Shown: in pieces, positions 1 through 8,609 of the stretch | Position numbering within the stretch: position 1 is the stretch's first letter | How the letters are laid out: each line of letters begins with the position of its first letter | DNA from: Mesorhizobium sp. STM 4661 | Lineage (GTDB): Bacteria > Pseudomonadota > Alphaproteobacteria > Rhizobiales > Rhizobiaceae | DNA length: 64,000 bases | Reading direction: 5' to 3' | Assembly: GCF_000359125.1 (NCBI RefSeq) | Contig: NZ_CAAF010000073.1 | Coordinates: 62,001 to 126,000 of the forward strand | Position numbers and translations under genes: made by a program | Notes under the pieces: generated by a model | What the model was told of the DNA's origin: nothing | The model's input: the letters and a program-made list of their open reading frames with translations, nothing else | Databases searched by the model: none

Positions 1-984
1 CAGCCGGCGCGGATTTGGCGGTGCTGCAAACCCGCCAAGCTCGACGGTGCCGGCGACACGCAAGCGTCCAGTCATCGGCGTCATGTAGAAGCCGAGATCG
101 ACGGGACAGACTGGCCGGTTGAGCAGCGGCGCTTCGGTCGAGAACTCGAGGTGGTAGCCGCGCTCGGTCTCGAGCGGGATGCTGTCGCCGGCCTGTGCAG
201 CCAGGGCACGCGAGCGTGCGCCGGCGGCAATGACCACTGTTTTCGCCCTGACCCGGAAATCCGCACCGCTGAGCTCGACACTGCCGGCACCGGTGCGCAG
301 GCCGGTCACCTCGGCCCTGGCCAGCGTCGCGCCGCGGGCGACCGCCGCATCGAACAGCCGGCGCATCACCGTGCTCGGGTCGGTGACATTCATTGAGTCA
401 GGGAAATACAGGCCGCGTCCTTCTACCTCCTGCAGGCGAGGCTCCAGCACGGCCACTTCCTGCTGCGTCAGCACCTCCTGATGGACGCCAAGTTCGGCGC
501 GCAAGGTGCGGCCGCCGGCGGCAGCGGCAAAGTCGCTCTCGCGGCGATAGAGATAGAGGCAGCCATTGCGGCGCAACAGATCTCGCAGGCCGGCCTCTTG
601 CACCATCTCCTCCCAGGCCAGCAAGGCGTGGGACAGCAGCCCTGCGAGCGCCAGCGCATTGGCGCGGGTGGCCTCGGGCAGCGACTGCCTGACAAAGCGG
701 ACCAGCCATGGCGCCAGTTGGAACAAGGCCGGCCAGCGCAGCGCAAACGGGCTGTCGGCATCGAGCAGCAGTTTCGGCAAGGCGCGCAACACCGCCGGAT
801 TGCCGACCGGCATGCAGGCATATTCGGCAATCGTCCCGGCATTGCCGAAGGAGGCACCGGAGCCCGGCTCGTTGGGATCGATGAGCAGGATCTCGTGCCC
901 CTCGCCAGCAAGCCGCAGCGCCGTCGCCAGCCCGACCACACCGGCGCCGACTATGGCGATTTCGACGTCGCTGGAAGCTGCCAC
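1..984 (-). CDS. D-amino-acid dehydrogenase-like FAD oxidoreductase (partial, C-terminus off the window)
   Basis: 328 codons are visible and the frame is still open at base 1, so roughly the last 80-90 residues of a ~415-residue DadA-type protein are missing. A Rossmann FAD motif GAGVVG lies at residues 13-18, followed by LIDPNEPGSGASFGNAG-type sequence typical of DadA enzymes, which oxidatively deaminate D-amino acids and pass electrons to the membrane. The start is GTG at 984; no ATG lies further upstream before the neighbouring stop. It begins 12 bp after the stop of the MocR regulator on the same strand, so the two are probably co-transcribed and the regulator may sense a substrate or product of this enzyme. 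The family is clear, the substrate is not. Confidence 0.8.
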   Translation of the reverse strand, partial: MAASSDVEIAIVGAGVVGLATALRLAGEGHEILLIDPNEPGSGASFGNAGTIAEYACMPVGNPAVLRALPKLLLDADSPFALRWPALFQLAPWLVRFVRQSLPEATRANALALAGLLSHALLAWEEMVQEAGLRDLLRRNGCLYLYRRESDFAAAAGGRTLRAELGVHQEVLTQQEVAVLEPRLQEVEGRGLYFPDSMNVTDPSTVMRRLFDAAVARGATLARAEVTGLRTGAGSVELSGADFRVRAKTVVIAAGARSRALAAQAGDSIPLETERGYHLEFSTEAPLLNRPVCPVDLGFYMTPMTGRLRVAGTVELGGFAAPPNPRRL

Positions 985-995
985 CTGAATGCGTC

Positions 996-2429
996 CTAGA
1001 CAAAACCGGGCAGCTGCAAATGGCCGGCCGCGAGCAGCTCGGCCATCGTGCTCAGCGCCATGCGCAGATCATCGAGCGAGCGGGCGGCGCCGACATTGAT
1101 GCGCACGCCGTGCTGCACCGGCTCGCGCCCGACCGCGAAGGCATCGCCGGGCAGCACGGCAACGCCGCGCTGCAGGCAGGTGCGGGCAAAGCCGGCGCCG
1201 CGCCAAGGTTCGGGAAGCCGCAGCCAGGCGTGGGTCGAGGTCGGATGGGTCTGCACGTCGAAACCGCCGAGGATGTCGCCAAGCACCGCCTGGCGCAGGC
1301 GCAACTCCTGCTTCTGCGCCTCGATGATGCGCGTTGCCGTCCCATCCTCCAGCAACTGCGTACCGATCAGCGCCGCCATCGGGCTGATGCTCCAGCAATT
1401 GATGCGCAGCGCCGCCGCCACCTGGCCGGCGATGGCGCGTGGCGCGACGACGAAGCCCAGCCTCAGGCCGGGAGCGATACACTTGGACAGCCCGCCTATA
1501 TGCACGGTCAGTTCGGGTTCGAGGCTGGCCAGCGACGGCGGCGGATTGTCGGCCAGCGGCCGGTAGACGTCATCCTCGATGATCAGCACATTGTGGCGCC
1601 GGGCAACAGTGACCAGTTCGTGGCGGCGCTCTTCGCTGAGCGTAATGGTGGTCGGATTGTGCAGCGTCGGCACCAGAAACACCGCGCGCGGGCGAAGCTG
1701 CGCGCAGGCGGCTTCGAAAGCATCCGGCAGCATGCCGCCGCGATCCATGGCGACGCCCCTGAGATCGAGCCCGTGCACCCGGCAGAGCGCGTTGATGCCT
1801 TGGTAGGTCACTTCATCGGCGAGCACGACCTCGCCTTGCCTGGTCACCGCGCCGAGCACGCAGTCCAGCCCATGCTGGGCGCCCGCCGCCAGCACGACAC
1901 GGCCGGGATCGCCATCGCCGGCCACCGGCCGCATCCAGTCGGCGATCGCCGCCCTCGCCCAGAGCGGCCCTTCCGGCGGATGGTAATCCTGCAATGTGGC
2001 GTAGTGCCGGTCCTTGGACAGGCGCGGCAGAAGCTGCGCCAGCGCGTCGAGATAGGCCGAGGTTGCCGGCCGGTTGACCGAAAGGTCGACGACACCGCTG
2101 TCGTCGCTCGGCGCCGAGACGAAGCCCGGCCTTTCGCCGGCATCGCGGGCGGCGACCGTGGTGCCGCGCCCAGGGCGCGCTTCAAGCAGGCCGCGCTGCT
2201 GCAGCGTCGACAGTGCCCGCGTCACCGTGGTGACGTTGATGCCGAGCGCCCGCGCGATCTCGCGCTGCGGCGGCAGCCGGTCGCCCACGGCAAGCGTACC
2301 GGCAGCGATCCGTTCGGCAATTGCGTCGGCAAGGCGGCGATAGACCGGACCTTCATCCGAGGCGAGTTGCAGGTCTTGAAGCATGCGGATTGGCGGTTTC
2401 GGCGTGTTGGGACGACTGGCATCTAGCAT
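996..2429 (-). CDS. MocR/PdxR-type GntR regulator with aminotransferase fold
   Basis: A GntR winged helix at the N-terminus (YRRLADAIAERIAAG onward) is followed by a complete fold-type I aminotransferase domain. The latter has an HNPT motif, an EDDVYRPL segment and the PLP-binding lysine in GGLSKCIAPGLR. Such fusions are transcription factors that use PLP and sometimes an amino-compound effector. The open frame extends to 2498, but its first ~23 codons overlap the putative operator. I place the start at ATG 2429; ATG 2384 is also possible, and neither has a clear Shine-Dalgarno sequence. It is divergent from the polyamine-type ABC operon and directly upstream of the DadA-like gene, so it may control either or both. 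Confidence 0.85.
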   Translation of the reverse strand: MLDASRPNTPKPPIRMLQDLQLASDEGPVYRRLADAIAERIAAGTLAVGDRLPPQREIARALGINVTTVTRALSTLQQRGLLEARPGRGTTVAARDAGERPGFVSAPSDDSGVVDLSVNRPATSAYLDALAQLLPRLSKDRHYATLQDYHPPEGPLWARAAIADWMRPVAGDGDPGRVVLAAGAQHGLDCVLGAVTRQGEVVLADEVTYQGINALCRVHGLDLRGVAMDRGGMLPDAFEAACAQLRPRAVFLVPTLHNPTTITLSEERRHELVTVARRHNVLIIEDDVYRPLADNPPPSLASLEPELTVHIGGLSKCIAPGLRLGFVVAPRAIAGQVAAALRINCWSISPMAALIGTQLLEDGTATRIIEAQKQELRLRQAVLGDILGGFDVQTHPTSTHAWLRLPEPWRGAGFARTCLQRGVAVLPGDAFAVGREPVQHGVRINVGAARSLDDLRMALSTMAELLAAGHLQLPGFV

Positions 2430-2430
2430 A

Positions 2431-2467
2431 AGACAACGCATCGGACAATAGCTGTTGTCTGACACAA
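2431..2467. promoter_or_regulatory. Putative MocR operator cluster
   Basis: AGACAAC (2431-2437) pairs as a perfect 7-bp inverted repeat with GTTGTCT (2454-2460). A third similar half-site, GGACAAT, lies between them (2443-2449), and TTGT-N5-ACAA overlaps the right arm. The cluster sits in the divergent region beside the regulator start. MocR proteins usually bind repeated half-sites there; the assignment is inferred from position and symmetry. Confidence 0.4.
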
Positions 2468-2687
2468 AAATCAAAATCCGATCGAAATAATCCCACACAA
2501 TTGCGAAAAATGCCGCTTGACGGGCAAACTTGTCTGCATCTATGGTTCCTTAGTCATCGATTGTGTGAGCATACAAGTTTGGTTCGCCGCCCTGCGCGGC
2601 CAGCGTCCCGCGAGACCGAGACATGCAGCGCAAGCACCATTTCGTTTCGAACAACGGCCTTGCCGGCCGCGCCGCGGAGTTCCACCG

Positions 2688-3854
2688 GTGAGCGCCGCAA
2701 TGGCAACACGGCCGGCCGGCAGCGCCGCTCCGGCGCCAGCAGCCGATGCCGCCGGCTTCGTCGAATTCACCGATGTCGAGAAATCCTATGACGGCCGCGC
2801 CTTCGCGGTGACGCGGCTGAACCTCAGTGTGGCGCGCGGCGAGTTCCTCACTTTGCTCGGCCCGTCCGGCTCGGGCAAGACGACGACGCTCAACATGCTC
2901 GCCGGGTTCGAGCGGCCGACCCATGGCGTCATCACGCTGGAGGGCCGCTCGGTCGACCGGCTGCCGCCCTATGAGCGCAATATCGGCATGGTGTTCCAGA
3001 ACTACGCGCTGTTTCCGCACATGACGGTGGAAGAAAACGTCGCCTTCCCGCTTTCCGTGCGCAAGATCGACAAGGCCGACATCGCCGCCCGCGTGGCGCG
3101 CGTGCTCGACATGGTGCGGCTCAGGCAGTTCGGCGACCGGCGCCCGACGCAGCTTTCCGGCGGCCAGCAGCAGCGCGTGGCGCTGGCCCGCGCGCTGGTG
3201 TTCAAGCCGAGCCTGGTGCTGATGGACGAACCGCTGGGCGCGCTCGACAAGAAGCTGCGCGAGCATATGCAGCTCGAGATCAAGCAGCTGCATGTGATGC
3301 TCGGCGTCACCATCGTCTATGTCACGCACGACCAGAGCGAGGCGCTGACGATGTCGGACCGCGTCGCCGTCTTCAACAATGGCGGCATCGCCCAGCTCGG
3401 CTCGCCCGACGATCTCTACAACACGCCGCAAAGCTCGTTCGTGGCGAGCTTCATCGGCGAGAACAACACGCTGGCCGGCAAGGTCGAGCGCGTGATCGGC
3501 AAGGAATGCCGCGTCGCGCTGGATGGCGGCGGCGCCATCACCGCGCACGCCGTCGGCGTCGCCGAGGGTGCCGCCTGCCATGTCGCCATCCGCCCGGAGC
3601 GGCTCGGCCTGGCGGCTGGTGCCCAGGCCGGCAACAGGCTGGCGGCGACGGTCGATGGCCGCATCTATCTCGGCGACCACCAGCGCCTGCTGGCCAGGCT
3701 CGAAAACGGACAGGTGCTGACCGTCAAGGTCGGCCCCGAAGCGACCATGGCGAATGGGGAGCCGGTGATGGTTTCCTGCGCGTCCGGTGATTGCCGCGCC
3801 TTTCCGGCCGATGCCGGAACGGGCGGATCGATGTCAAAAACAACAGGGGAGTAA
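2688..3854 (+). CDS. Polyamine/iron-type ABC transporter ATPase
   Basis: 388-residue ATPase of the PotA family. It has Walker A GPSGSGKTT (about residues 58-66), the signature LSGGQQQR, Walker B LVLMDEPLGALD and a C-terminal TOBE-like regulatory domain. The start is GTG at 2688 because GGAG lies 8 bp upstream; the frame is open further 5' but that part reads as promoter, and an in-frame ATG at 2700 is an alternative. The stop overlaps the Shine-Dalgarno region of the binding-protein gene. It is the first gene of a four-gene importer with the order ATPase, binding protein, permease, permease. The substrate could be putrescine, spermidine or another cationic amine; sequence alone does not say. 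Confidence 0.9.
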   Translation: MSAAMATRPAGSAAPAPAADAAGFVEFTDVEKSYDGRAFAVTRLNLSVARGEFLTLLGPSGSGKTTTLNMLAGFERPTHGVITLEGRSVDRLPPYERNIGMVFQNYALFPHMTVEENVAFPLSVRKIDKADIAARVARVLDMVRLRQFGDRRPTQLSGGQQQRVALARALVFKPSLVLMDEPLGALDKKLREHMQLEIKQLHVMLGVTIVYVTHDQSEALTMSDRVAVFNNGGIAQLGSPDDLYNTPQSSFVASFIGENNTLAGKVERVIGKECRVALDGGGAITAHAVGVAEGAACHVAIRPERLGLAAGAQAGNRLAATVDGRIYLGDHQRLLARLENGQVLTVKVGPEATMANGEPVMVSCASGDCRAFPADAGTGGSMSKTTGE

Positions 3855-3858
3855 AAAC

Positions 3859-4911
3859 ATGAAAATCACCAAGACCCGGCTGCTCGCGCTTGCGGCGGCC
3901 TCTGCCTGGATGACGATCGGCCATGCCGCCGTCGCCGACGAGCTGTCGATCATGGCCAGCGGCGGCGCCTGGCAGGACGCGCAGCGCAAGGCGTGGTTCG
4001 AGCCGTTCACCAAGGAGACCGGAACCAAGATCGTCGAGCAGGAATATCTCGGCGATCTCGGCAAGGTCAAAGCCATGGTCGACACCGGCAACGTGCCGAT
4101 CGACCTGGTGACGGTCGAAACCGCGACCGTGCTGCAGGGCTGCGACGCCGGCATTCTCGAGCGGCTCGACTATTCCAGGATCGCGCCGCGCGAAAAATTC
4201 ATCGAAGGCTCGGCGCTCGACTGCGGCGTCGGTCTCGACGCCTATGGCGACGTGCTGGCCTATGACCCCAACGTGCTGAAGGAAGCGCCGACCTCGGTTC
4301 TCGACCTCTTCGACACCACCAAATTCCCCGGCAAGCGCGCCATGCGCAAGTTCCCGGCGCAGAACCTCGAATGGGCGCTGATGGCCGATGGCGTCGCGCC
4401 CGCCGACGTCTACAAGGTGCTGGGCACGCCGGAAGGCGTCGACCGCGCCTTCAAGAAGCTCGACACGATCAAGAAGGACATCGTCTGGTGGGATGCCGGC
4501 GCGCAGCCACCGCAGCTGTTGGCCTCCAAGGAAGTGGTGATGACCACCGCCTGGAACGGCCGCATCCAGAACGCCATCGACAAGGACGGCGCGCCGTTCA
4601 AGATCGTCTGGAACAACCAGATCCTGGAATACGACATGATCGCCATTCCGAAGGGCGCCAAGAGCCCGGATCTCGCCTACAAATACCTCGCCTACATCAG
4701 CCAACCCGAGAACAATGCCAAGCTCGCCAGCTACATCACATACGGGCCGGTGCGCACCGATGCGGCGGCCTTCGTCGCCGCCGACGCCTTGCCGAAACTG
4801 CCAAACGCGCCCGACCATCTGAAAGGCGCTTACCTCGTCGCCGACACCGAATTCTGGGGCGACTATGGCGAGGACCTGGTCAAGCGTTTCAACGCCTGGC
4901 TGGCGCAGTAG
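3859..4911 (+). CDS. Extracellular solute-binding protein, PotD-like
   Basis: 350 residues with a Sec-type signal peptide (positively charged KITKTR, hydrophobic core, likely cleavage after about residue 26) and the overall pattern of polyamine-type periplasmic binding proteins, such as LASYITYGPVRTDA near the C-terminus. ATG 3859 follows AGGGGAG at 3845-3851. It captures the ligand in the periplasm for the permeases encoded just downstream; the gap to the next start is only 6 bp. The ligand is unknown. Confidence 0.9.
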   Translation: MKITKTRLLALAAASAWMTIGHAAVADELSIMASGGAWQDAQRKAWFEPFTKETGTKIVEQEYLGDLGKVKAMVDTGNVPIDLVTVETATVLQGCDAGILERLDYSRIAPREKFIEGSALDCGVGLDAYGDVLAYDPNVLKEAPTSVLDLFDTTKFPGKRAMRKFPAQNLEWALMADGVAPADVYKVLGTPEGVDRAFKKLDTIKKDIVWWDAGAQPPQLLASKEVVMTTAWNGRIQNAIDKDGAPFKIVWNNQILEYDMIAIPKGAKSPDLAYKYLAYISQPENNAKLASYITYGPVRTDAAAFVAADALPKLPNAPDHLKGAYLVADTEFWGDYGEDLVKRFNAWLAQ

Positions 4912-4917
4912 CAAGCG

Positions 4918-6198
4918 ATGTCGGCGCTCGAGCCCAGCGAACTCGACCGGCCCGCGCTGGCCCGCGGCCGGTCGGCCGCCGACGCCGACCTGAGGTCGGT
5001 GTCGGCGGCGATCCGGCGCGCCGAGTTCGGCGACCGGCTGCGCTCGCTGGCGCTGGCCGCGCCGCTGCTGGTGCTGCTGGCGCTGAGCTTCGGCATCCCG
5101 ATCGTCCTGTTGCTGTCGCGCGCCGTCTACGATCCGACGATTGCCCATGCCTTGCCGCAGACTTCCCAGGCGCTCAGTGGCTGGAGCGGCAGCGGCCTGC
5201 CCGACGATGCAGCGTTCCTGGCGCTGGCCGCCGACCTCAGGGACAACCAGGCCAGAGGCACGGCTTACGAACTTGCCAAGAGCCTCAATGCGCGGCTGCC
5301 CGGCGCGCGCAGCCAGGTGCTGAAGACGGTGCGCCAGCTCGAAGGCGCCGGCGGCAAGCCGCCGCTGGAGGTGGTGAAATCCGTGCCGTTCTGGTCGCAG
5401 CCCGGCACCTGGACGGCGATCGCCAGCGGCACCCACAGCGTGACCTCGTTCTATCTCTTGAGCGCGCTCGACCTGCGCTGGAACGCCGAAGGCTCGATCG
5501 AACGCGTGCCGCCGAGCCAGGCGATCTTCCTGCAGGTGTTCCTGCGCACCTTCCTCGTCGCGGCGGCGGTGACGCTGGCGACGCTGATCCTCGGCTTTCC
5601 GCTGGCCTACCTCATCGCCAGCGCGCCGAAGGGTCTGGCCGCCATCCTCATCGTCGCGGTGCTGCTGCCGTTCTGGACGTCGATCCTGGTGCGCACCGCG
5701 GCCTGGACGGTGCTTTTGCAGAAATTCGGCCTGGTCAACGACCTCTTGCTATGGCTCGGCTTCGTCGACGACCGGCTCGACCTGATGTACAGCCGCATCG
5801 GCCTGATCATCGCCATGACGCATATCCAGCTGCCGTTCACGCTGCTGCCGATCTACAGCGTCATGCGCACCATCCCGCCCTCGCAGATGAAGGCCGCCTA
5901 TTCGCTCGGCGCAAAACCGTTCACCGCCTTCCTGCGCGTCTATCTTCCGCAGGTCTTTCCCGGCGTCATGGCCGGGTGCCTGCTCACCTTCATCCTCTGC
6001 CTCGGCTACTACATCACGCCGGCGCTGATCGGCGGCGCCAGCGACCAGTTGATCAGCAATTTCATCGCCAACTACGTCAATGTCGAATTGAACTGGGAGA
6101 TGGCCGCCGCATTGAGCTTCATCCTGCTTGTCTTCACGCTGGCGCTGTTCGGCATCTTCGCCCGCATCCTCGGCCTCGACCGGCTGAAACTCGTCTAG
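4918..6198 (+). CDS. ABC transporter permease, PotB-like, with long first periplasmic loop
   Basis: 426 residues, inner-membrane subunit. One transmembrane helix near residues 40-65 is followed by about 140 mostly hydrophilic residues before the five-helix core, an insertion known in some iron/polyamine-type permeases. The EAA loop that contacts the ATPase is visible as AAYSLGAKPFTAFLRVYLP. ATG 4918 follows the binding-protein stop by 6 bp. It pairs with the next permease to form the channel. Confidence 0.88.
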   Translation: MSALEPSELDRPALARGRSAADADLRSVSAAIRRAEFGDRLRSLALAAPLLVLLALSFGIPIVLLLSRAVYDPTIAHALPQTSQALSGWSGSGLPDDAAFLALAADLRDNQARGTAYELAKSLNARLPGARSQVLKTVRQLEGAGGKPPLEVVKSVPFWSQPGTWTAIASGTHSVTSFYLLSALDLRWNAEGSIERVPPSQAIFLQVFLRTFLVAAAVTLATLILGFPLAYLIASAPKGLAAILIVAVLLPFWTSILVRTAAWTVLLQKFGLVNDLLLWLGFVDDRLDLMYSRIGLIIAMTHIQLPFTLLPIYSVMRTIPPSQMKAAYSLGAKPFTAFLRVYLPQVFPGVMAGCLLTFILCLGYYITPALIGGASDQLISNFIANYVNVELNWEMAAALSFILLVFTLALFGIFARILGLDRLKLV

Positions 6199-6209
6199 GA
6201 GCCCGGGCC

Positions 6210-7037
6210 ATGATGCTGTCTCCCTATCCGACATCAGGCGAGCGCATCCGCATCGGGCTGTTGTGGCTGTGGTGCGGGCTGGTGATCCTGTTCCTGCTGG
6301 TGCCGATCCTCATTCCCGTGCCGCTGTCGTTCAACAGCGGTTCCTTCTTCATCTTCCCGCTCGAAGGGATTTCGACGCGCTGGTACGAGGTCGTGCTCGG
6401 CACCCAGCGCTGGCAGTCGGCGATCGGCAACAGCCTGTTGATTGCGCTCGGCACGACGCTGATCGCCACGACGCTCGGCACCATGACGGCGATCGCGCTC
6501 GCCGACGAGAAATTCCCGGGACGGCGCATCGTCATGCCGCTGTTGCTGTCGCCGCTGATCGTGCCCGTCGTCATCACCGCCGTCGGCTCCTATCTGTTCT
6601 ATGCCCGCGTCGGCCTTGCCAGCACCTATGCCGGCATCATCCTGGCGCATACAGCACTTGCCAGCCCGTTCGTGGTGGTTACGGTGGCGGCGAGCCTGAC
6701 CGGCTTCGACCGCAATCTGATGCGCGCCGCCGCCATCTCCGGAGCAAAACCGGTGACGGCATTCTCCAGGGTGATGCTGCCGCTGATCCTGCCCGGCGTG
6801 CTCTCGGGCGCTGCCTTCGCCTTCGTCACCTCGTTCGACGAGGTGGTGGTGGTGCAGTTCCTGGCCAGCGCCAACCAGCGCACCATGCCGCTCGAAATGT
6901 TCATCGGCCTGCGCGAAAAACTCTCGCCGGCGATCACCGCCGCCGCGACGCTGATGATGGTGCTGTCGATCGTGCTGCTGGTCGTCGCGAATTTGCTGGC
7001 CCGGCGCGGCCAGCGGCGACCACGCACCGCTGCCTAA
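6210..7037 (+). CDS. ABC transporter permease, PotC-like
   Basis: 275 residues, about six transmembrane helices, with the EAA loop RAAAISGAKPVTAFSRVMLP. ATG 6210 is preceded by AGGAG (6197-6201), which overlaps the stop of the previous gene, so translation is coupled. This frame happens to be open far upstream through the previous gene, but that stretch has no protein-like character and is not part of the product. It is the last gene of the first polyamine-type importer. Confidence 0.88.
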   Translation: MMLSPYPTSGERIRIGLLWLWCGLVILFLLVPILIPVPLSFNSGSFFIFPLEGISTRWYEVVLGTQRWQSAIGNSLLIALGTTLIATTLGTMTAIALADEKFPGRRIVMPLLLSPLIVPVVITAVGSYLFYARVGLASTYAGIILAHTALASPFVVVTVAASLTGFDRNLMRAAAISGAKPVTAFSRVMLPLILPGVLSGAAFAFVTSFDEVVVVQFLASANQRTMPLEMFIGLREKLSPAITAAATLMMVLSIVLLVVANLLARRGQRRPRTAA

Positions 7038-7210
7038 ACAGACCGTCCGGCCCGTCCCGTATTATTTCGTGACCATGTCGGACCGGAACCTCCTTCGCAC
7101 CAGGCGTTCGGGGCGCTGTATTCGCAATGCCTCATATTTAGGCAGAAAAAAGGCTGACCGAATACTGGCGGGCGGGCAAGCAAGCATGGGTTGGGGAGGA
7201 GCATGTCACT

Positions 7211-7432
7211 ATGTCGAACCGTGAAATTGGAACGTCCCACACGCTGAGCCTGCGCGTCGCCAATCTCAAAGCCAAGATGCAAGACGCGGATATCTCCAGA
7301 CACGAGATGAAGACCTTTCAGAAGGTCGCCGCCATCATGGGAGGAGGTGAAGGCTCGCTGCGGCTCGATGCCGACGACCTGATCGCCGCGTCTTTCCTGA
7401 TCGAGACGCTGAGTGACCCCAGGTCGAATTGA
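7211..7432 (+). CDS. Small hypothetical protein
   Basis: 73 residues, hydrophilic, with a lysine-rich helix (LRVANLKAKMQD) and an acidic C-terminal half. GGGGAGGAG lies 9 bp before ATG 7211, a strong ribosome site; an overlapping ATG at 7203 is too close to it. There is no signal peptide, membrane segment or recognisable family. It stands alone between the ABC operon and the end of the convergent ECF operon. The function is unknown. Confidence 0.55.
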   Translation: MSNREIGTSHTLSLRVANLKAKMQDADISRHEMKTFQKVAAIMGGGEGSLRLDADDLIAASFLIETLSDPRSN

Positions 7433-7527
7433 CTTCTGTCGCGCTTGTCCCGCCGATCAGCCGCCGCATGTCGGCGCCGCGGTCGGGACAACGCCATGCG
7501 CAAACGTAAGGCGCACCTGAAATCTCT

Positions 7528-8166
7528 TCAGACGCGATGCGCCTTCTGCACCGCGTCCGAAGCCACGGAAGCTGCGTGCCCAAGACTGGCGACCGCTTTC
7601 CTGACGCGCTGCAGATGCGCCTGGCGCTCGGCCGCCGAGACGGTGTCCATCCGGTAGAGCGCCAGGAATTTGGTCGAGCACAACGGGTGGCAGACGGAGC
7701 GGAAGCCGCGCAGCAGGGTTCGCCGGCCGGGCTGCCCCATGATCCAGCTCGTCAGCGGCGTCGCGCCACAGGTGGTCATCACCAGCACCCGGCGAATGTG
7801 CCGCAATTTCGGCCGTGGGCCGCGCTGCGCCGTCGGCATGTCGAAGGCGAAGCCCGGCACCAGCACCCGCTCCAGCCAGCCCTTGAGCATGGCCGGCAGC
7901 CCGTACCACCAGGTCGGGTAGATGAAGATCACCGTCTCCGCCCACAGCAATTCCCGCGCCCGGTCGATGACCGGTTCGAGGTTGCCTGCCTTGTCGCCAT
8001 AGCCGCGCCACTCGTCGGCGCGCATGACCGGATCGAAGCCGGTCGCGTAGAGGTCGAGAAGGTGAACCGTGTGGCCCCGTTCGGCAAGCGCCTCCAGCAC
8101 CGTGTCGCGCACCGTGCCGTTGAAGCTGTCGGTGCAAGGGTGGCAATAGACGACAAGGACTTTCAT
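7528..8166 (-). CDS. NAD(P)H-dependent oxidoreductase, flavodoxin-like fold
   Basis: 212 residues of the NQO/MdaB-type flavodoxin-fold family: start MKVLVVYCHP with the phosphate-binding CHPCTDSFN segment, then YPTWWYGLPAMLKGW, the usual FMN/FAD-contact motif. Such enzymes reduce quinones or other electrophiles with NAD(P)H. ATG 8166 overlaps the stop of the SnoaL-like gene by 4 bp (ATGA), so expression is coupled to the ECF transporter genes. It is the last gene of that operon. Its presence suggests that the imported compound, or a product of it, is reduced in the cytoplasm. Confidence 0.85.
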   Translation of the reverse strand: MKVLVVYCHPCTDSFNGTVRDTVLEALAERGHTVHLLDLYATGFDPVMRADEWRGYGDKAGNLEPVIDRARELLWAETVIFIYPTWWYGLPAMLKGWLERVLVPGFAFDMPTAQRGPRPKLRHIRRVLVMTTCGATPLTSWIMGQPGRRTLLRGFRSVCHPLCSTKFLALYRMDTVSAAERQAHLQRVRKAVASLGHAASVASDAVQKAHRV

Positions 8167-8609
8167 GCTGCGCTCTGGGGACTGTGGTGATCTTCCACGG
8201 CGCTCGCCGTGTCGAAATATTCGCGCCACGACAGGATGCGCCCGTCGCTGTCGAAATCGATGAGTATGGCGTCCTCGGTCGCGCTGCGGGCGCCGTCGCG
8301 CCGCCGCGTCACCTCCCACAGCCATTCCAGCGCGATCCGCCTGCCATCGGCCGAGGCAAAGGCGGTGGTGATGGTGACGCTGAGATCGCCATAGTCGCGA
8401 TAAAAATCGGCGATGGTGCGCGCCAGCCCATGGTAGGGAATCCGGTTACCCGGCGCCGTCAGCACCCCGTCAGGATGCCAGTCGGCGGCGGCGGCGGAGA
8501 AGTCGCCGGACTTCCACGCATCCGCCTGCCGCTCGAGCATGGCAAGCGTGGCGGCATCGCAATCGATCCTGGCATCGGGGGCCGTCATAGTCGCCGCCAC
8601 TATGCTCAC
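8163..8609 (-). CDS. SnoaL-like / NTF2-fold protein
   Basis: 148 residues with the cone-shaped NTF2-like pattern: an N-terminal helix with WKSGDFSAAAADWHPDG, a central GNRIPYHGLARTIADFY segment and a strand ending in GRILSWREYFD. Members act as cyclases, isomerases or binding domains on small molecules. The start is GTG 8609, chosen because GTGA overlaps the EcfT stop; an in-frame ATG lies seven codons downstream. It is sandwiched between the ECF transporter T gene and the oxidoreductase with overlaps on both sides, so it very likely acts on the transported compound. Confidence 0.8.
   Translation of the reverse strand: MSIVAATMTAPDARIDCDAATLAMLERQADAWKSGDFSAAAADWHPDGVLTAPGNRIPYHGLARTIADFYRDYGDLSVTITTAFASADGRRIALEWLWEVTRRRDGARSATEDAILIDFDSDGRILSWREYFDTASAVEDHHSPQSAA

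Noticed and set aside
4371..6209. A very long open frame that joins the 3' part of the binding-protein gene to the last permease
   Set aside because: Up to 6209 it is arginine/alanine-rich shadow sequence out of frame with two clear genes; only the part from ATG 6210 is protein-like.
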